The position numbers and the translations under genes are program-made. The notes beneath the pieces are model-generated. The model searched no databases and was not told where the DNA came from. It saw only the letters and a program-made list of their open reading frames with translations. DNA of 64,000 nt from Apium graveolens (Eukaryota > Streptophyta > Magnoliopsida > Apiales > Apiaceae). The stretch is from NCBI RefSeq assembly GCF_009905375.1, contig NW_027419785.1, forward strand, positions 1 to 64,000, read 5' to 3'. Within the stretch, counting starts at the first letter, position 1; every line of letters starts with the position of its first letter. Of the stretch, positions 36,761 through 47,429 are shown one piece after another.

Positions 36761-38714
36761 TGTTAGGTCCCGAAGTATCTAGAAAGGGGGTTTGAATATG
36801 ATACTCACTAAATTAAAAATTTCTTTCGAATCTTTTGTGGATATAAAATTTAGGGTCTGGTTAGTGGTTCCGTGTTCTTGAGGTGAATAGTGTTTGGAAC
36901 AATAAAATGAGGAACATAAGATATTCGGGGAAGTATATATTTATATATAAATCTGCGATGGGTGTTGCTACACTCTGATAAATAAATTAACTGGCTACAA
37001 TCTAAGAACAACAAAGTTCCTAGCTTCCACAAAGATCAACAAATTAAATCCTATACAATGATCTAGCTTTTGTTTGTCTAAGGATTTAATTACTGAATAA
37101 CGATTATAATGCCCCTAAGAATATAGAAGAGTTAAACCGGGCATTATAACGTTTCTCCGGTGAGAAGTTAAATGGATACACAATTTGCCTGAGCTTATCT
37201 GTATTTTCTTTACTGCTTGTTGAAATGGAGAGAAGACGATGAACAAAACAATTCCAATTGTTGAAATGATGTGCTGCTAAGTGTAGTCTTTATATCAATA
37301 CATTTATGTGGCTAAAAATGAAACACATAAATTAATTGATTGTACAATAATATTGTGGCTGAGGAGTAACTTGTGACCAGATACACTTCTTGTAGCTTGC
37401 GACCAGAGGGAAAATGGCACTTAGTTTTATTTGCACAAAACTCTAACTTGCGACCACATGGGAAAGTTTTGCCTTAGTTTCTTTTTACTCAAATCTAACA
37501 TGCGACCACAGGGGGTGTATTATTTGCCTTGGTTTTTATTTTAGGATAAACTAACTTACGACCACAGCTTTTACTAGTACATGTACTTAATTTCTTTTGA
37601 ATGAAATTATAACCTGCGACTAGTATATACATTTAACAACATTCACATCATGTTTCCATTTCCATTTCCTTTTTTTGTATTTTTTTTTGTTTTTCTTTTC
37701 TTTTATTTTCCTTTTTTTTCTTTTGTTTTTATTTAAGTTTAAATTGTAACTAAATTAATTTATAAAATAAACATAAATATAACTTATATAAATAAACTAA
37801 TTTAGATTTATAAAACCAACTTATTTAAATTTTATAAAATAAATCATTTTGAGTTTATTAAATAAATTATATTAAAGTCCATTAAATAAATTTATTTAAG
37901 TTAACAGTTAAACTTTGAACTTAGTCAATCTCTCGAGCTGTTTAGTTGTATACCATGGGCACCTCTTCTTGTACTTTAACAAATAAACGTTCAATCCAAG
38001 TACGTTCCTCAACTTGGCAATTCTTCTATAAATAATACCCAGATTCCTTTCACGAGCTGTTGATGCCTAGTGCAACTGGTCTGGTTCACAGACGACTAAC
38101 TTCAATTCAGGTCTTCGTATTATAGCCTTGATTACATTGTTAGGCTTCCAACAACTTTATAGCTTCGAACACTGACTGTGAATAAACAAATATACTTTCA
38201 GTGAAATCCTTTCTGGTACTTTAGACAATGTCTTCATTTCTACTACAATCTTGAATACTTCATTCACTGTTCTTTACTGACGTTTGAACATATAAGTGAA
38301 CTCCTGTCAATGAGTATAACTTCAAGACTGCAACTGTCTTCTTTAACCTCTGTCTATACCATATCTTCAATTCTTCAGATTCCTATACTTCGAACACTGT
38401 CTATCTTCAATCAATGCCAATATACTGAAATCTTCAGGTAGCACTTATACACTGAATCTTCAACATTTCTGAAAGCCTGAAAGTCTTTAACCATTATTCT
38501 TCACTAAGGCATGAGCATATTAATAAACTTCTTTCAGTTACCTGTAAACAGACTTCAATCCTTCTTCTAATCTTTTAATTCTTTGTATTTGCCTAGTCTT
38601 CATTTCTTCTGGTTTCTTGTGTAGTCGTAAAATTATTAACCTGTCATGTTTTAGTGTTGTTCTTGTTTTGAGTTATCACGTAACTGTTCATACAGCTACG
38701 CACTCTCACCAACA
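36761..38714 (-). repeat. Copia-C 5' LTR (1954 bp)
   Basis: Starts TGTTAGGTCC and ends CACCAACA, pairing with 22461-24452. TATAAAG on the minus strand at about 37290 is the likely TATA box. The TAACTTGCGACCA words lie just upstream of it, at 37366-37620. AACAC follows at 38715. Confidence 0.92.
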
Positions 38715-38716
38715 AA

Positions 38717-39500
38717 CACTCTTTATTTTTGATAACTTTCATATTTGTACAGTTGGATTACTTTAAAAAATTATAAACTCTAAGCCTAATCGATACCATA
38801 AATCTTAAATCCATAACCCCCAAACTATGTAGCTAACCACAAAAACTAGTTATGTTAACTATTTCACATTTAACATTTTTTTTAACTATTTCAACATCCA
38901 TCCAGTTGGATCGTTCAATATTTATTCAAATAATCGAAACATTCCAAGGTTACGATTTCAACCCCTTAAATTCGATTTTGTTAAAATAATTAAGATTTAA
39001 AGTTTAAACTTATTTGATTTTTTTGTACACTCTTTATTTTTGACAATTTTCACGTCCATACGATTGGATTACTTTAAAAAAATTACAAATTCTAAACTTA
39101 ATCCATACCCTAAACCTTACATCCATAACCCCTAAATTATGTAGTTATCCATACTAACTCCTCATGTTAACTATTTTGCATATAACATTTTCTTTTAACC
39201 ATTTTAACATCCATATGGTTATATCGTTCAATATTTATTCTAAATAGAAGGAACATTCTAGAGTTAGGATCACAACTCCTAAGTTCAATTATTTTTAGAA
39301 TAATTAAAATTTTAATATTTGAATTAGTTATTTTTTCCCTACTCTCTTTTCTCTGACAATTTTTACATCCTTACTGAAGGATAACTTCCAAAAAATATTA
39401 AAAAAACTATAAATTTTAACACTAACTCATATCCTAAACTATAAATCCATAATACCTAAACTCTATATCCAACCATAATAACTACGCATACATACTTACT
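38717..39500. repeat. Tandem array, about 311-bp unit, 2.5 copies
   Basis: The anchor CACTCTTTATTTTTGA begins at 38717 and 39028, with a degenerate third start near 39340. Each unit also holds a GTTGGATTACTTTAAAAAA block and an AACATCCAT...TTCAATATTTATTC block. It adjoins the copia-C insertion site. The block CATCCATCCAGTTGGATCGTT resembles the anchor of the CACTA subterminal array at 6600-7505. Confidence 0.8.
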
Positions 39501-41040
39501 TAACAAAAACCTTATTATTAGCTTACTTTTTTTAAAAAAAAATTTACAATGAATTAGAAGTATGTAGATGAGGAACTTATGTAATTTTTTCGTATTTTTT
39601 TAAATTAATTAAATAAATATTTAATTTTATAGAATTATAAATTACAAAAAAATCAAAATTCTCTCATCAAGCATATTTTGTTTGTTACCAAAAATATTTT
39701 TACATGTGATAAATTTTTACCTTTTAAAATAACATTTATATTTTTATAATATTCAATATTATTTTAACTTTAATTTTTTTTTCTATGTTTTCAATTATTT
39801 TTTCTCATTTCAGTATTTTCAAACATGAAGAAGGGAAAAATAGCTCGCCATTTTCAAAAGGCTTAATTTGACCGATACTAGTTGAATTTAGGTACAACAA
39901 CTAATTTGTTGACAGTAATATTCGCTCCACTTTATGGCGGGGTTAAATTCAACCGTACAAAAAAATAGGTCAAATTTAGTAAGTTAAATTCAATTGTACA
40001 AAAAAATCGGTGAAATTTATTAGCCATCCCTAGTCAAAAACTACAGCTAACTATTATTTCAACTGAATCCAATCAAATTTAATCCGGTCGAATTTATTCA
40101 GTTGATTTTAGCCTTACTTTTTTTCGTATCACTTAAATCTTATATTATATTCAAACATTTGTCTCCTTGTCTGAATCTTATATTATATTTTAACACTTAT
40201 ATTCATTTCATCATATTATTAGCCTTATGTATAGCCATTAATTATCTCATTTGTGACCATTAATATTATGTTGAAAATAATATACTTAAATGAATGATTT
40301 TTATCAGAATTTAGTTTTATTCGATCAATTTTCGTCAAAAATATGCTTCATTCCTCCGAAATTCGCCAATGGGAATAACCAGTTTTGTGTGTAGTGATAA
40401 AATTTTGTAATAGAAATTTTTTGTCATTTTTTTCGTGTTAGTTCTGAAATTTATGTTGGCCTCATAACATGTGTTTTAAGTTTAAAATCACTTGTTATCC
40501 GATTCAACATAATTTTTAAGAAAATTTAAATCAAGTTCCCGTTTATTCATTAGATGAATTTTATTTATTAATTTAAAATTATTCACATTGATAATATCTT
40601 ATAAGATTTATAGTCATGATATGATTTAAAATATCAAAGTGGAATATAACTGAGATTTATGATTGACCTGACTAATTTTGCTAGTGAACTCGAACTCAAA
40701 TCAACTGAATTATTACCCGAGTCGTACTAACAATAGCAATTGCACAAAAATTTCAAATTCTCGCAGGCCTCCATATTTCCTTGCCTAAATCGACAAAAAA
40801 ATATTCAAAATTGTTCATATCGTATATATATGTTAGATATTCAACATGTATCGAATGTCATCGTCCTTCATTTCCGGTGTATCTTACTTTGTATGTTTTT
40901 ACTTTAGCATGACTTGCCGTCTTACTTAGAAGAAAGACGCTTATTTAAATTTGTTAGACATTTCAAGGGCCACACAATTTTTTATAAATAAATATATAAG
41001 AAGTTACATGATGTATATTATGATCCTCGAATCACGGGAT
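39501..41040. other. AT-rich intergenic DNA, no gene seen
   Basis: Only a small local duplication is visible (GTTAAATTCAACCGTACAAA and a variant, 39940-40010). A short segment at 40874-40935 recurs at 41728-41796. No RNA gene, ORF or LTR was recognised. Confidence 0.45.
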
Positions 41041-41059
41041 GGGCCCTAAATATATGACT

Positions 41060-41730
41060 CGAATGACAGTATCCTTCGTTACAGACCAACCACTCAACCG
41101 CATCGAATATCCAATCGCTCAACCGCTTGCAACCGAACCGTATTTTATGGATAATCGTGAAACGCGGGTTGGTTGTGGATTTAAATTTTAAAAACCGCTC
41201 ATTCGCGGTTAGGATGCAGTTTTAAATTCTTGAAAATCACAACCACAACCGCAAATCGCAACATATATTTATAATAAATTATATTTCCAAAAATATAGTT
41301 GATATCATATAATTAATAAGTATACACATTTATTAACTAATCTTAGGTTAATGTTAGGACTTCGTTCATAAGATTCACAATCATTATAAGATATATAACC
41401 AAACAAATGGAAAATGTAAGCAACATGTAATTTTTTTTCATCATTTTCTTCTTGTATTTCTCTCGCCACCATATTTTTTTATGTTTTTAATATCCTTGCT
41501 CCACACGGAGCATTAGTTTGTATTTTATTTTTGAATGTAAATTTATAACGTAACTTAAACTTGAATTTAATAATATTCTGAAATAACCGCAAATTCGCAA
41601 CCGCAATTGACGCGGTTAACCGTAACCGCAAATGCGGGTGCGGATGATAATTTTCTAAAACCGCTCTTCACGGTTTGATTCGACTTTTACCCCAAAACCG
41701 ATCTGATCTGAACCGCGTACACCCCTAGTT
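41060..41730. mobile_element. hAT-like non-autonomous element or fragment
   Basis: The right end, read inward on the minus strand, starts CTAGGGGTGTACGCGGTTCA, typical of plant hAT elements (a GGGGTGTAC-type terminus followed by GGTTCGGTT-like words). Words such as AACCGC, GCGGTT and CGCAACCGC recur in both orientations at 41095-41265 and 41580-41715, giving two inverted GC-rich flanks around an AT-rich centre. No transposase is encoded. The left terminus and an 8-bp duplication were not resolved. Confidence 0.5.
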
Positions 41731-41892
41731 ACCGGTGTATATTAATTTGTATGTTTTTCTCCAGATGGTTTGGTGTCTTACTCGAAAGAAAGGCCGTAAT
41801 TTCTCATCACATGTGTTTCTCAAAACTGATCAATTCCCTATTATCCCATCAAAGTTTAGGTGCGTTATTTTACACTCAAAAATTGACCTTCT

Positions 41893-42516
41893 TGATAACT
41901 CATGGTGGCGGGGCCGCTCCTTCGACGCCTTGCCTAGATCCTTCGCCGCTGTGGAGGTGTAACTGTGGTGGGGTTCTTACAAAACAACACCGGAAAGGGG
42001 GGTTTTGGTCCCGCGGCGCCTCCGGTATGAGAGTAAGAACTCGTTTTTGGGGAAGATGAAGATATATATGAATGAAGGGTTGTTGTGTGTATATATGAGT
42101 GTGAGAGAGTGATTAACCCCAAAACCTTACCTTCTTGGGCTATTTATAGCCCAAGGATAGGATTTTGGGGTTGGTACCTTTAAATCGTAGCCATTGGTTC
42201 TGGGAGCTGAGGACACCTGGGTTAAGTGGATGTTTTACACGTGTCAGCATGGGACTGGCCGAGGAATGTTCTGAGGATCTTTTGACATGTGCCCTGATTA
42301 TTCCCATGATTGATGTGTGACAGTTATCCCCATCATGTGTTTGGGCCAGTGTCTCACGTGTTGGGATTTCTCAAGGTTGAGCTTGCGGGACTGGGCCAGT
42401 CAGGATTGGTAGTGCGCGGGACTAGACTGAGTCGGGAGTCCAAGGCTAGCCCTTCTAGGAGCTGTATGGAGTTAGGAGCCTGGGACTAAGCCTTGCAGGA
42501 GCTATATGTACTATCA
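41893..42516 (-). repeat. Gypsy 3' LTR (624 bp)
   Basis: Bounded by the perfect inverted repeat TGATA...TATCA. On the minus strand a TATA box (TATAAATA at 42148-42141) sits in the palindrome GGGCTATAAATAGCCC. Upstream of it are GACTGGGCC and GGGACT words related to the element word. A purine tract adjoins at 42519. A second LTR is expected right of the window. Confidence 0.85.
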
Positions 42517-42518
42517 TG

Positions 42519-42535
42519 TGCCCCCACTCCCTTAT
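42519..42535 (-). other. Gypsy polypurine tract
   Basis: The minus strand reads AAGGGAGTGGGGGCA immediately before the 3' LTR, the position and composition expected for the plus-strand primer. Confidence 0.8.
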
Positions 42536-42600
42536 GCAGATTTTCTAGATGGGGGAGTGAATTTGGGCTTGTTTGAAGAACATGAGCTTTTGATTGTTAT

Positions 42601-43370
42601 CTTTAGAAGGAGTTAAGCTTTTCTATCCCCCAGTTCGGATTGCGTTGAATTCGTCCAATCGGGACTAAGGTTTGTCTTTAGAAGGATTTGAGCTTTTCTT
42701 GCCCGCAGTCCGGATTGGCTTGAGTTCGGCCAATCAGGACTAAGGTTTGTTGTCTTTAGAATAATTTGAGCTTTTCTTGTCCCAGTCTGGATTGCGTTGA
42801 GTTCTTCCAATCGGGACTAAGGTTTGTTGTCCTTAGAAGATTTTGAGATTTTCTTCCCCCCAGTCCGGATTGCGTTGAGTTCGGCCAATCAGGACTAAAG
42901 TTGGTTGTCTTTAGTAGAATTTGAGCTTTTCTTGCCCCAGTTCGAATTGCCTTGAGTTTAGCCAATCAAGACTAAAGCTGGTTGTCTTTAGAAGAATTTG
43001 AGCTTTTCTTGCCCCCCAGTCTGGGTTGCCTTGTATGCAGCTAATCAGGACTAAAGCTGGTTGTCTTTAGAAGAATTTGAGCTTTTCTTGCCCCTAGTCC
43101 GGATTGCGTTGAGTTCGGCCAATCAGGACTAAAGTTGGTTATCTTTAGAAGAATTTGAGCTTTTCTTGCCCCCAGTCCGGATTGCCTTGAGTTCAGCTAA
43201 TCAGGACTAAAGCTGGCTGTCTTTAGAAGAATTTGAGCTTTTCTTGCCCCCAGTTCGGATTGCGTTGAGTTCGGTCAATCAGGACTAAAGTTGGTTGTCT
43301 TTAGAAGGATTTGAGCTTTTCTTGCTCCCCTAATCTGGATTAGTATGAGGTAAGTAGTCCAGACCTGGAA
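42601..43370. repeat. Tandem array, about 78-bp unit, 9 to 10 copies
   Basis: Each unit starts CTTTAGAAGAATTTGAGCTT, then TTCTTGCCCCCAGTCCGGAT, then a TTGAGTTCGGCCAATCAGGAC stretch in near-identical form. Nine complete units and one partial one were counted by eye. It lies between the polypurine tract and the promoter of the antisense gene. Open minus-strand frames through it are a by-product of the repeat. Each unit carries one AGTCCGGAT-type word and a CCAAT box-like CCAATCAGGACT. Confidence 0.93.
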
Positions 43371-43497
43371 GTTGAAATGGTTGTGGGTATTTTCCCCCCA
43401 ATGATTTGAATTATTATAGCTATCTTTTTTTCAAAAGACGTGTTGTAATAATGACTCTTCATTAATAACCGTGTGCGATGGCCGACCAAGATGGTGC

Positions 43498-43538
43498 CAC
43501 GTGGTGTGTCCTTTCAGTTTTCACCATGCCTATAAAAG
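43498..43538 (+). promoter_or_regulatory. Promoter of the antisense gene: G-box plus TATA
   Basis: CACGTG (43498-43503, inside CCACGTGG) is followed by TATAAAAG at 43531-43538 and a CT-rich leader (43555-43610). This is a standard plant core promoter layout, pointing right, antisense to the gypsy genes. Confidence 0.7.
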
Positions 43539-43685
43539 GAGGCCCTATTTTCTTCTTTCTTTTTTACCTTCTCTCAGTTTCTCTTCTCAATTTTTTCACT
43601 TCTCTCTAAAGCTTTTTTGTCGGGATCTTTCGCCATTGTGCCGCCGCTGCCCGGTTTTTCCAATCTCTCCGTAATCTCTACACTT

Positions 43686-44190
43686 GTAAGTTTTCTCCTT
43701 TTCTTCTCTTTCTTTTTGCTTTGTATCTGTTTCTCGATTATGTGGTTTTAGTTGTTTTGGTTTATATCTTTTGTTTGTTGCGCATTTTTTCTTGTGTTCA
43801 TGGGTTTATATGTGTTCGTGTGTATGTATGTATGTATAAGTTTTTGTGCATTATTTGGTGTTTTGATTTTGGTTAATTGTGTTTCTGGAATTAGGGTTTT
43901 TTGGCTGAGTCCGGACTTGGTTGCTTTGTCCGGACTGATAATTTTCTTTTTGGTTTGTGTTGTTTTTGTGTTATTGTGACTTGGGTCCGGAGTAATAGGC
44001 TAGTTCTAGGGTTTTGTAGTCCGGAGTAGTTATGCTGTTTTTTGTTTTTGTTTTTGCTTTTTGAGCTTCGGGTTTCCGGACTGTTTGCTTTTGACTTTAA
44101 ATAAAACTAAACATAGGGTAGTCCAGACCATGTAGCTTTCAAGATATATAAACTGTAGGGATTTAGACTAACCTTTATCACTTGTTTTAG
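43686..44190 (+). other. Candidate 5'-leader intron of the antisense gene (505 bp)
   Basis: Begins with a strong donor GTAAGT at 43686 and ends with a T-rich acceptor CTTGTTTTAG at 44190, about 100 bases before the start codon. It contains five TCCGGACT or TCCGGAGT words. Splice sites are read by eye. Confidence 0.55.
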
Positions 44191-44293
44191 GTTTACGGTT
44201 CGGACTAAAGCTCGTACAAAGGCCTACATTACTTGCTATCGGGGGCCTTCCGGTTCAGATTTAGAGTCTTTTGGTGATTCTGAGCGGATTGAA

Positions 44294-46382
44294 ATGGGGA
44301 ATAAAGCGTCGACCTCTGATTCTGAAGCTATAACTAAGCTGTCTGTAGCTAGGATTTCCTATAGAAAGGTGCCTTATACTCCGGAAGGCTTATGGGTTGA
44401 CACCCCGGGTTATTTCATCACCAAGAGTGATGAAATAGAGAACAGCTTCTATTATAGAAGTATTAGGTCGGGGTATACGAGGCAGCCTAATGCGGGTCCG
44501 GGGACTAACATTAAGGAAGATTTTGATCAAAAGTTCGTCGGGAGTATTGTTGCCAAGGAGCATTATGAGCTGAAGGATAAGTATGTTGCCTTAGATCATG
44601 CGGTGCATGATTCATCAGTTCGGGCTGCTTTTCAGTTGGACTCCCGGATTGAGTGGGGCTGGTCGGAGCCAGATGAGCGGATTTATCACAAACCTGCTGA
44701 TGGATTCGTTCCAGTGTAGCTGGAGCATCTTCGCTTCAGATGGAATCCGTACTGGCACCTCTTTTTGAAGCATCTCTGCAAGTATGAATACAAGCTGTCT
44801 CCGATGCAGATAACTCTAAATGAGATCAAATGGATGACCTGGTTTATTGCTTCCTACAACCAGTTCAAAGTTCAGACCACTTTCAAGTTGTGGCATCATA
44901 TCTTCAGCCTAGTCCGGTCTAGCCAGATGCCTTTGCATGAGCTTCGCTTCCGAGCTCCGGGGTGTGGTTATGGTAGTTCCTACAGGCCTGTTATTCAGCA
45001 GTCCTCGTTGAAGCACTGGAACGGGGAGTTGATTATGCTGAGGGGTCTGGACTTGCATTACCTTCCCCATATTGCTGCTGAGGGAGTCCGGACTCGGTTC
45101 CGTAAGGGATGTTCTCCGGGGGGATGCCATCCGGATGGTTTTTACTTTTTGTGAATGTTTGGGTTTTTAGATGACCCAAGATACTTTTACGATGCACATA
45201 ACTATGCATATGATAGGGTGCAAGTTATCTGTTTTTGTGTCCGGACTGCATATCTGCTTTTGTGTCCGGACTGCTTATCTGCTTTTTTTATTGTTGTTCT
45301 TTGTAGTTTTGACTTGTGTTTTTTGCTTTGTTTTCTGGCAGGCTTATCACACTATAATTCGGATATGTCTTCTTCGGCATATAGTGATGTCCTGAAGGGC
45401 TTGGGCAAGGCTTTCAAGTTGCCGAAGAAAGCTGATGTTGGTGGGTCCGGATCCACGCCTATGTGGATGAAGGTCACAGAGTAATGCTATTTCGAAGCCC
45501 GAGGCTGACGTGAATGAGACTGCTCCGAAGCAGAATGTTGAGGTGGAGATGGGTGATGAGTTTGCCAATTTGGAGGAGTTGGACCCTCTTGGAGAGGTTC
45601 CAGAGGTTGAGGGTTCCCGGAAGAAGAAAAGGCTCCGGAACTCTGGGACGAAGCCTCCCCGGGCTCAGAATTTTGATGTTGGTGCTGGGTTGGCGCCGAT
45701 AAGGGAAAAGGCTTGGATGCTGAGAGTCCGGATGCGCGTAGTCCGGAGCTTGAAGTTAAGGTTTCCCGTTTCATGGCCGGGATTCCTTCGGAGGCTGATT
45801 GGAAGAAGATGAACCTGGCCGAATTCGACGCAACTATGAAGGAATGCTCCCGGCTCTGGGGTCAGGTACATTGTTTTTATGTTCTTGTTTTTCTTCTATT
45901 CCTTTTCCTTAGATTAATTTTCTATGTACCTCTATTTTCTGCAGCTTGTTGACTATATGGCCGGATCTGCTTCTCTGGCCTATAATGAGCTTAAGGATGC
46001 CCGGACTGCTATTACTGATAAGGATGTTGAGATCAGTAATTTGAGGGATCAAATTATTGTCAAAGATACTTCCTTGCCCGGACTAAATAAGCATCTTAAT
46101 GATGTCATGACCTGGGCTGAAAATGCTGAGAAGGAGGCTGTGGATTTAATGTCTGACTTAGTTGAACTCCGAAAGCAGCTTTCCTCTGTGAGGCCGGAGT
46201 CTGAGGTCATTGAAGAGTTTAAGAAGTTCGAAGAGTATGACAGGGCGATTGCGAATTTCGGTGCTCCGGAGATTGGTCGCTGCTGGGTTATTGCTGAGAG
46301 ACATATCAAGACTGACCCGGAGGCGAATTGGGACAGTTTTGTTGAAAAATTCGTTAAGTCCAAGCAGAACATTGAGGCTTGA
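44294..46382 (+). pseudogene. Antisense extra ORF (aORF) of the gypsy element, intron-containing, broken
   Basis: ATG at 44294 opens a reading frame that continues past a TAG at 44717 and a TGA at 45152 in the same frame. The N-terminal 280 residues contain an LWHHIFSLVRSS segment followed by MPLHELRFRAPG, resembling the globular domain annotated as putative gypsy-type transposon protein in plants. A T-rich segment ending in GGCAG at 45341 suggests an intron (about 45218-45341), though simple splicing does not keep the frame. Frame changes follow near 45490 and 45700. An intron at 45866-45944 (CAG|GTACA to CTGCAG) keeps frame exactly and joins to a coiled-coil-like C-terminal part ending at TGA 46382. 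Function unknown. Confidence 0.7.
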
Positions 46383-46827
46383 CTCGGTGATCCGGAACCC
46401 TTCGATGGTCCTTGCCCTAGTTTCCTTCCTCCCAATGCTCTGGAGTCTTAATTTCTTCTGAATTATAATTTGATGTTGCTATAAGACTTTTAATCCTTTG
46501 TTATTGTAATTATCGTACTTTGCCCCGGGCTGACTTTTAGTCCAGTTGAGTTTTGAATCTTTTATTGTTGTTATTCTGCTTTTCTATTCTAGTTTATTTT
46601 TGCCTTAGAAATTTCTTTTTCTAAATTATAGTTTGCTCTAGTCCTGGGCTCATATCTAGTTCGGACTAGTGGTTGTTTATTTAACTTAGAAAGGTTTTTC
46701 TAAGTAAACATTGTTGTTCTCTTCTTGACTAATAATTATGTCCGGATTGGTGGTTAGGCTTTTTACTTAAAAAATTAATTCTAAGTAAAAATGGTTGATC
46801 TAGTCCTGAATAATAGCTTATCCGGAC
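46383..46827. repeat. 3' flank of antisense gene and left part of the 75-bp hairpin array
   Basis: 46383-46600 is T-rich trailer sequence. From about 46620, units with TAGTCCTG...TCCGGACTAGTGG and TTACTTAGAA...TTCTAAGTAA appear, at least two and a half degenerate copies, until copia-B starts at 46828. The array resumes at 57590. Confidence 0.8.
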
Positions 46828-47378
46828 TGTTAGATATATTTGAGATGTCATGTCTAATATATTTCATGTTTAGTTTTTAGATCTTAACAAACAGGACATA
46901 TCAGGACTTACTGGAAGTCAGAACTTAATATCAGAACTTAAGGTCATATCGGAACTTAAGTGCAGGAGGACTTACAGTTAAGGAAGGAAACTGATTTACA
47001 GTAGAAGATCGAGACTTAAATAAAAGAAGATATACATGGAAATAGGTAGAAGACCGGAAGAGTTATAGAAGATGTCTGATTTATATATTTTAGGAGACAT
47101 AATTGTATTCCATATCAATTAGAAGTTATCTTGTAACTGTGTACTATATAAACGCAGACTTTGAGTTTACACTATATGTGTTATCATTATCAAGAATATT
47201 ATACATTGTAACCTTGCAGCTCTAAGTGATAGTTTGTTCATCACTGAGAGAGAACAGTTCCATCATAACAGAGTTTATCTTATTGAATATATCTGTTTAC
47301 TGTTACTTGTGTTTAAAATCAATTTGATTGTATAAATACTGTATTCAACCCCCTTCTACAGTGTTGTGTGACCTAACA
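46828..47378 (+). repeat. Copia-B 5' LTR (551 bp)
   Basis: Starts TGTTAGATAT and ends GACCTAACA. TATATAAA is at 47145-47152. Upstream, 46905-46980 holds TCAGAACTTA words. The end region has TTCAACCCCCTTCTACA, shared with the other copia LTRs. Confidence 0.96.
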
Positions 47379-47380
47379 AG

Positions 47381-47392
47381 TGGTATCGGAGC
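47381..47392 (+). other. Copia-B primer binding site
   Basis: TGGTATCGGAGC, one mismatch from the standard tRNA-Met primer site, two bases after the LTR. Confidence 0.9.
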
Positions 47393-47429
47393 TTTTCTGT
47401 TAACACATACAGTAAAGATACAAACAATC

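Larger units (their letters stand above)
22461..38714 (-). mobile_element. Copia-C: large copia retrotransposon with both LTRs, TSD AACAC
   Basis: Two related LTRs (22461-24452 and 36761-38714) flank a decayed interior. The 5-bp target duplication AACAC is present on both sides (22456-22460 and 38715-38719). The primer site next to the right LTR and a purine tract (minus) next to the left LTR set the orientation as minus. The interior shows minus-strand copia integrase and reverse transcriptase remnants. Three later insertions sit inside it: two solo LTRs and a MITE. Confidence 0.92.

Noticed and set aside
42613..42965. Minus-strand open frames of repeated SPDWPNSTQSG type
   Set aside because: They only read through the tandem repeat in one frame; no start context or domain supports a protein.
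42601..43370. Regular 78-bp repeats as a possible CRISPR-like array
   Set aside because: The whole unit is conserved, with no variable spacers, and the context is a plant gypsy element.
43752..43979. 75-codon plus-strand hydrophobic ORF
   Set aside because: It lies inside the predicted leader intron and is Phe/Val-rich from T-rich DNA; best explained as intron sequence.
45665..46435. Minus-strand ORFs at 45487-46435
   Set aside because: Antisense shadows of the plus-strand extra gene; they lack the frame-preserving intron logic seen on the plus strand.
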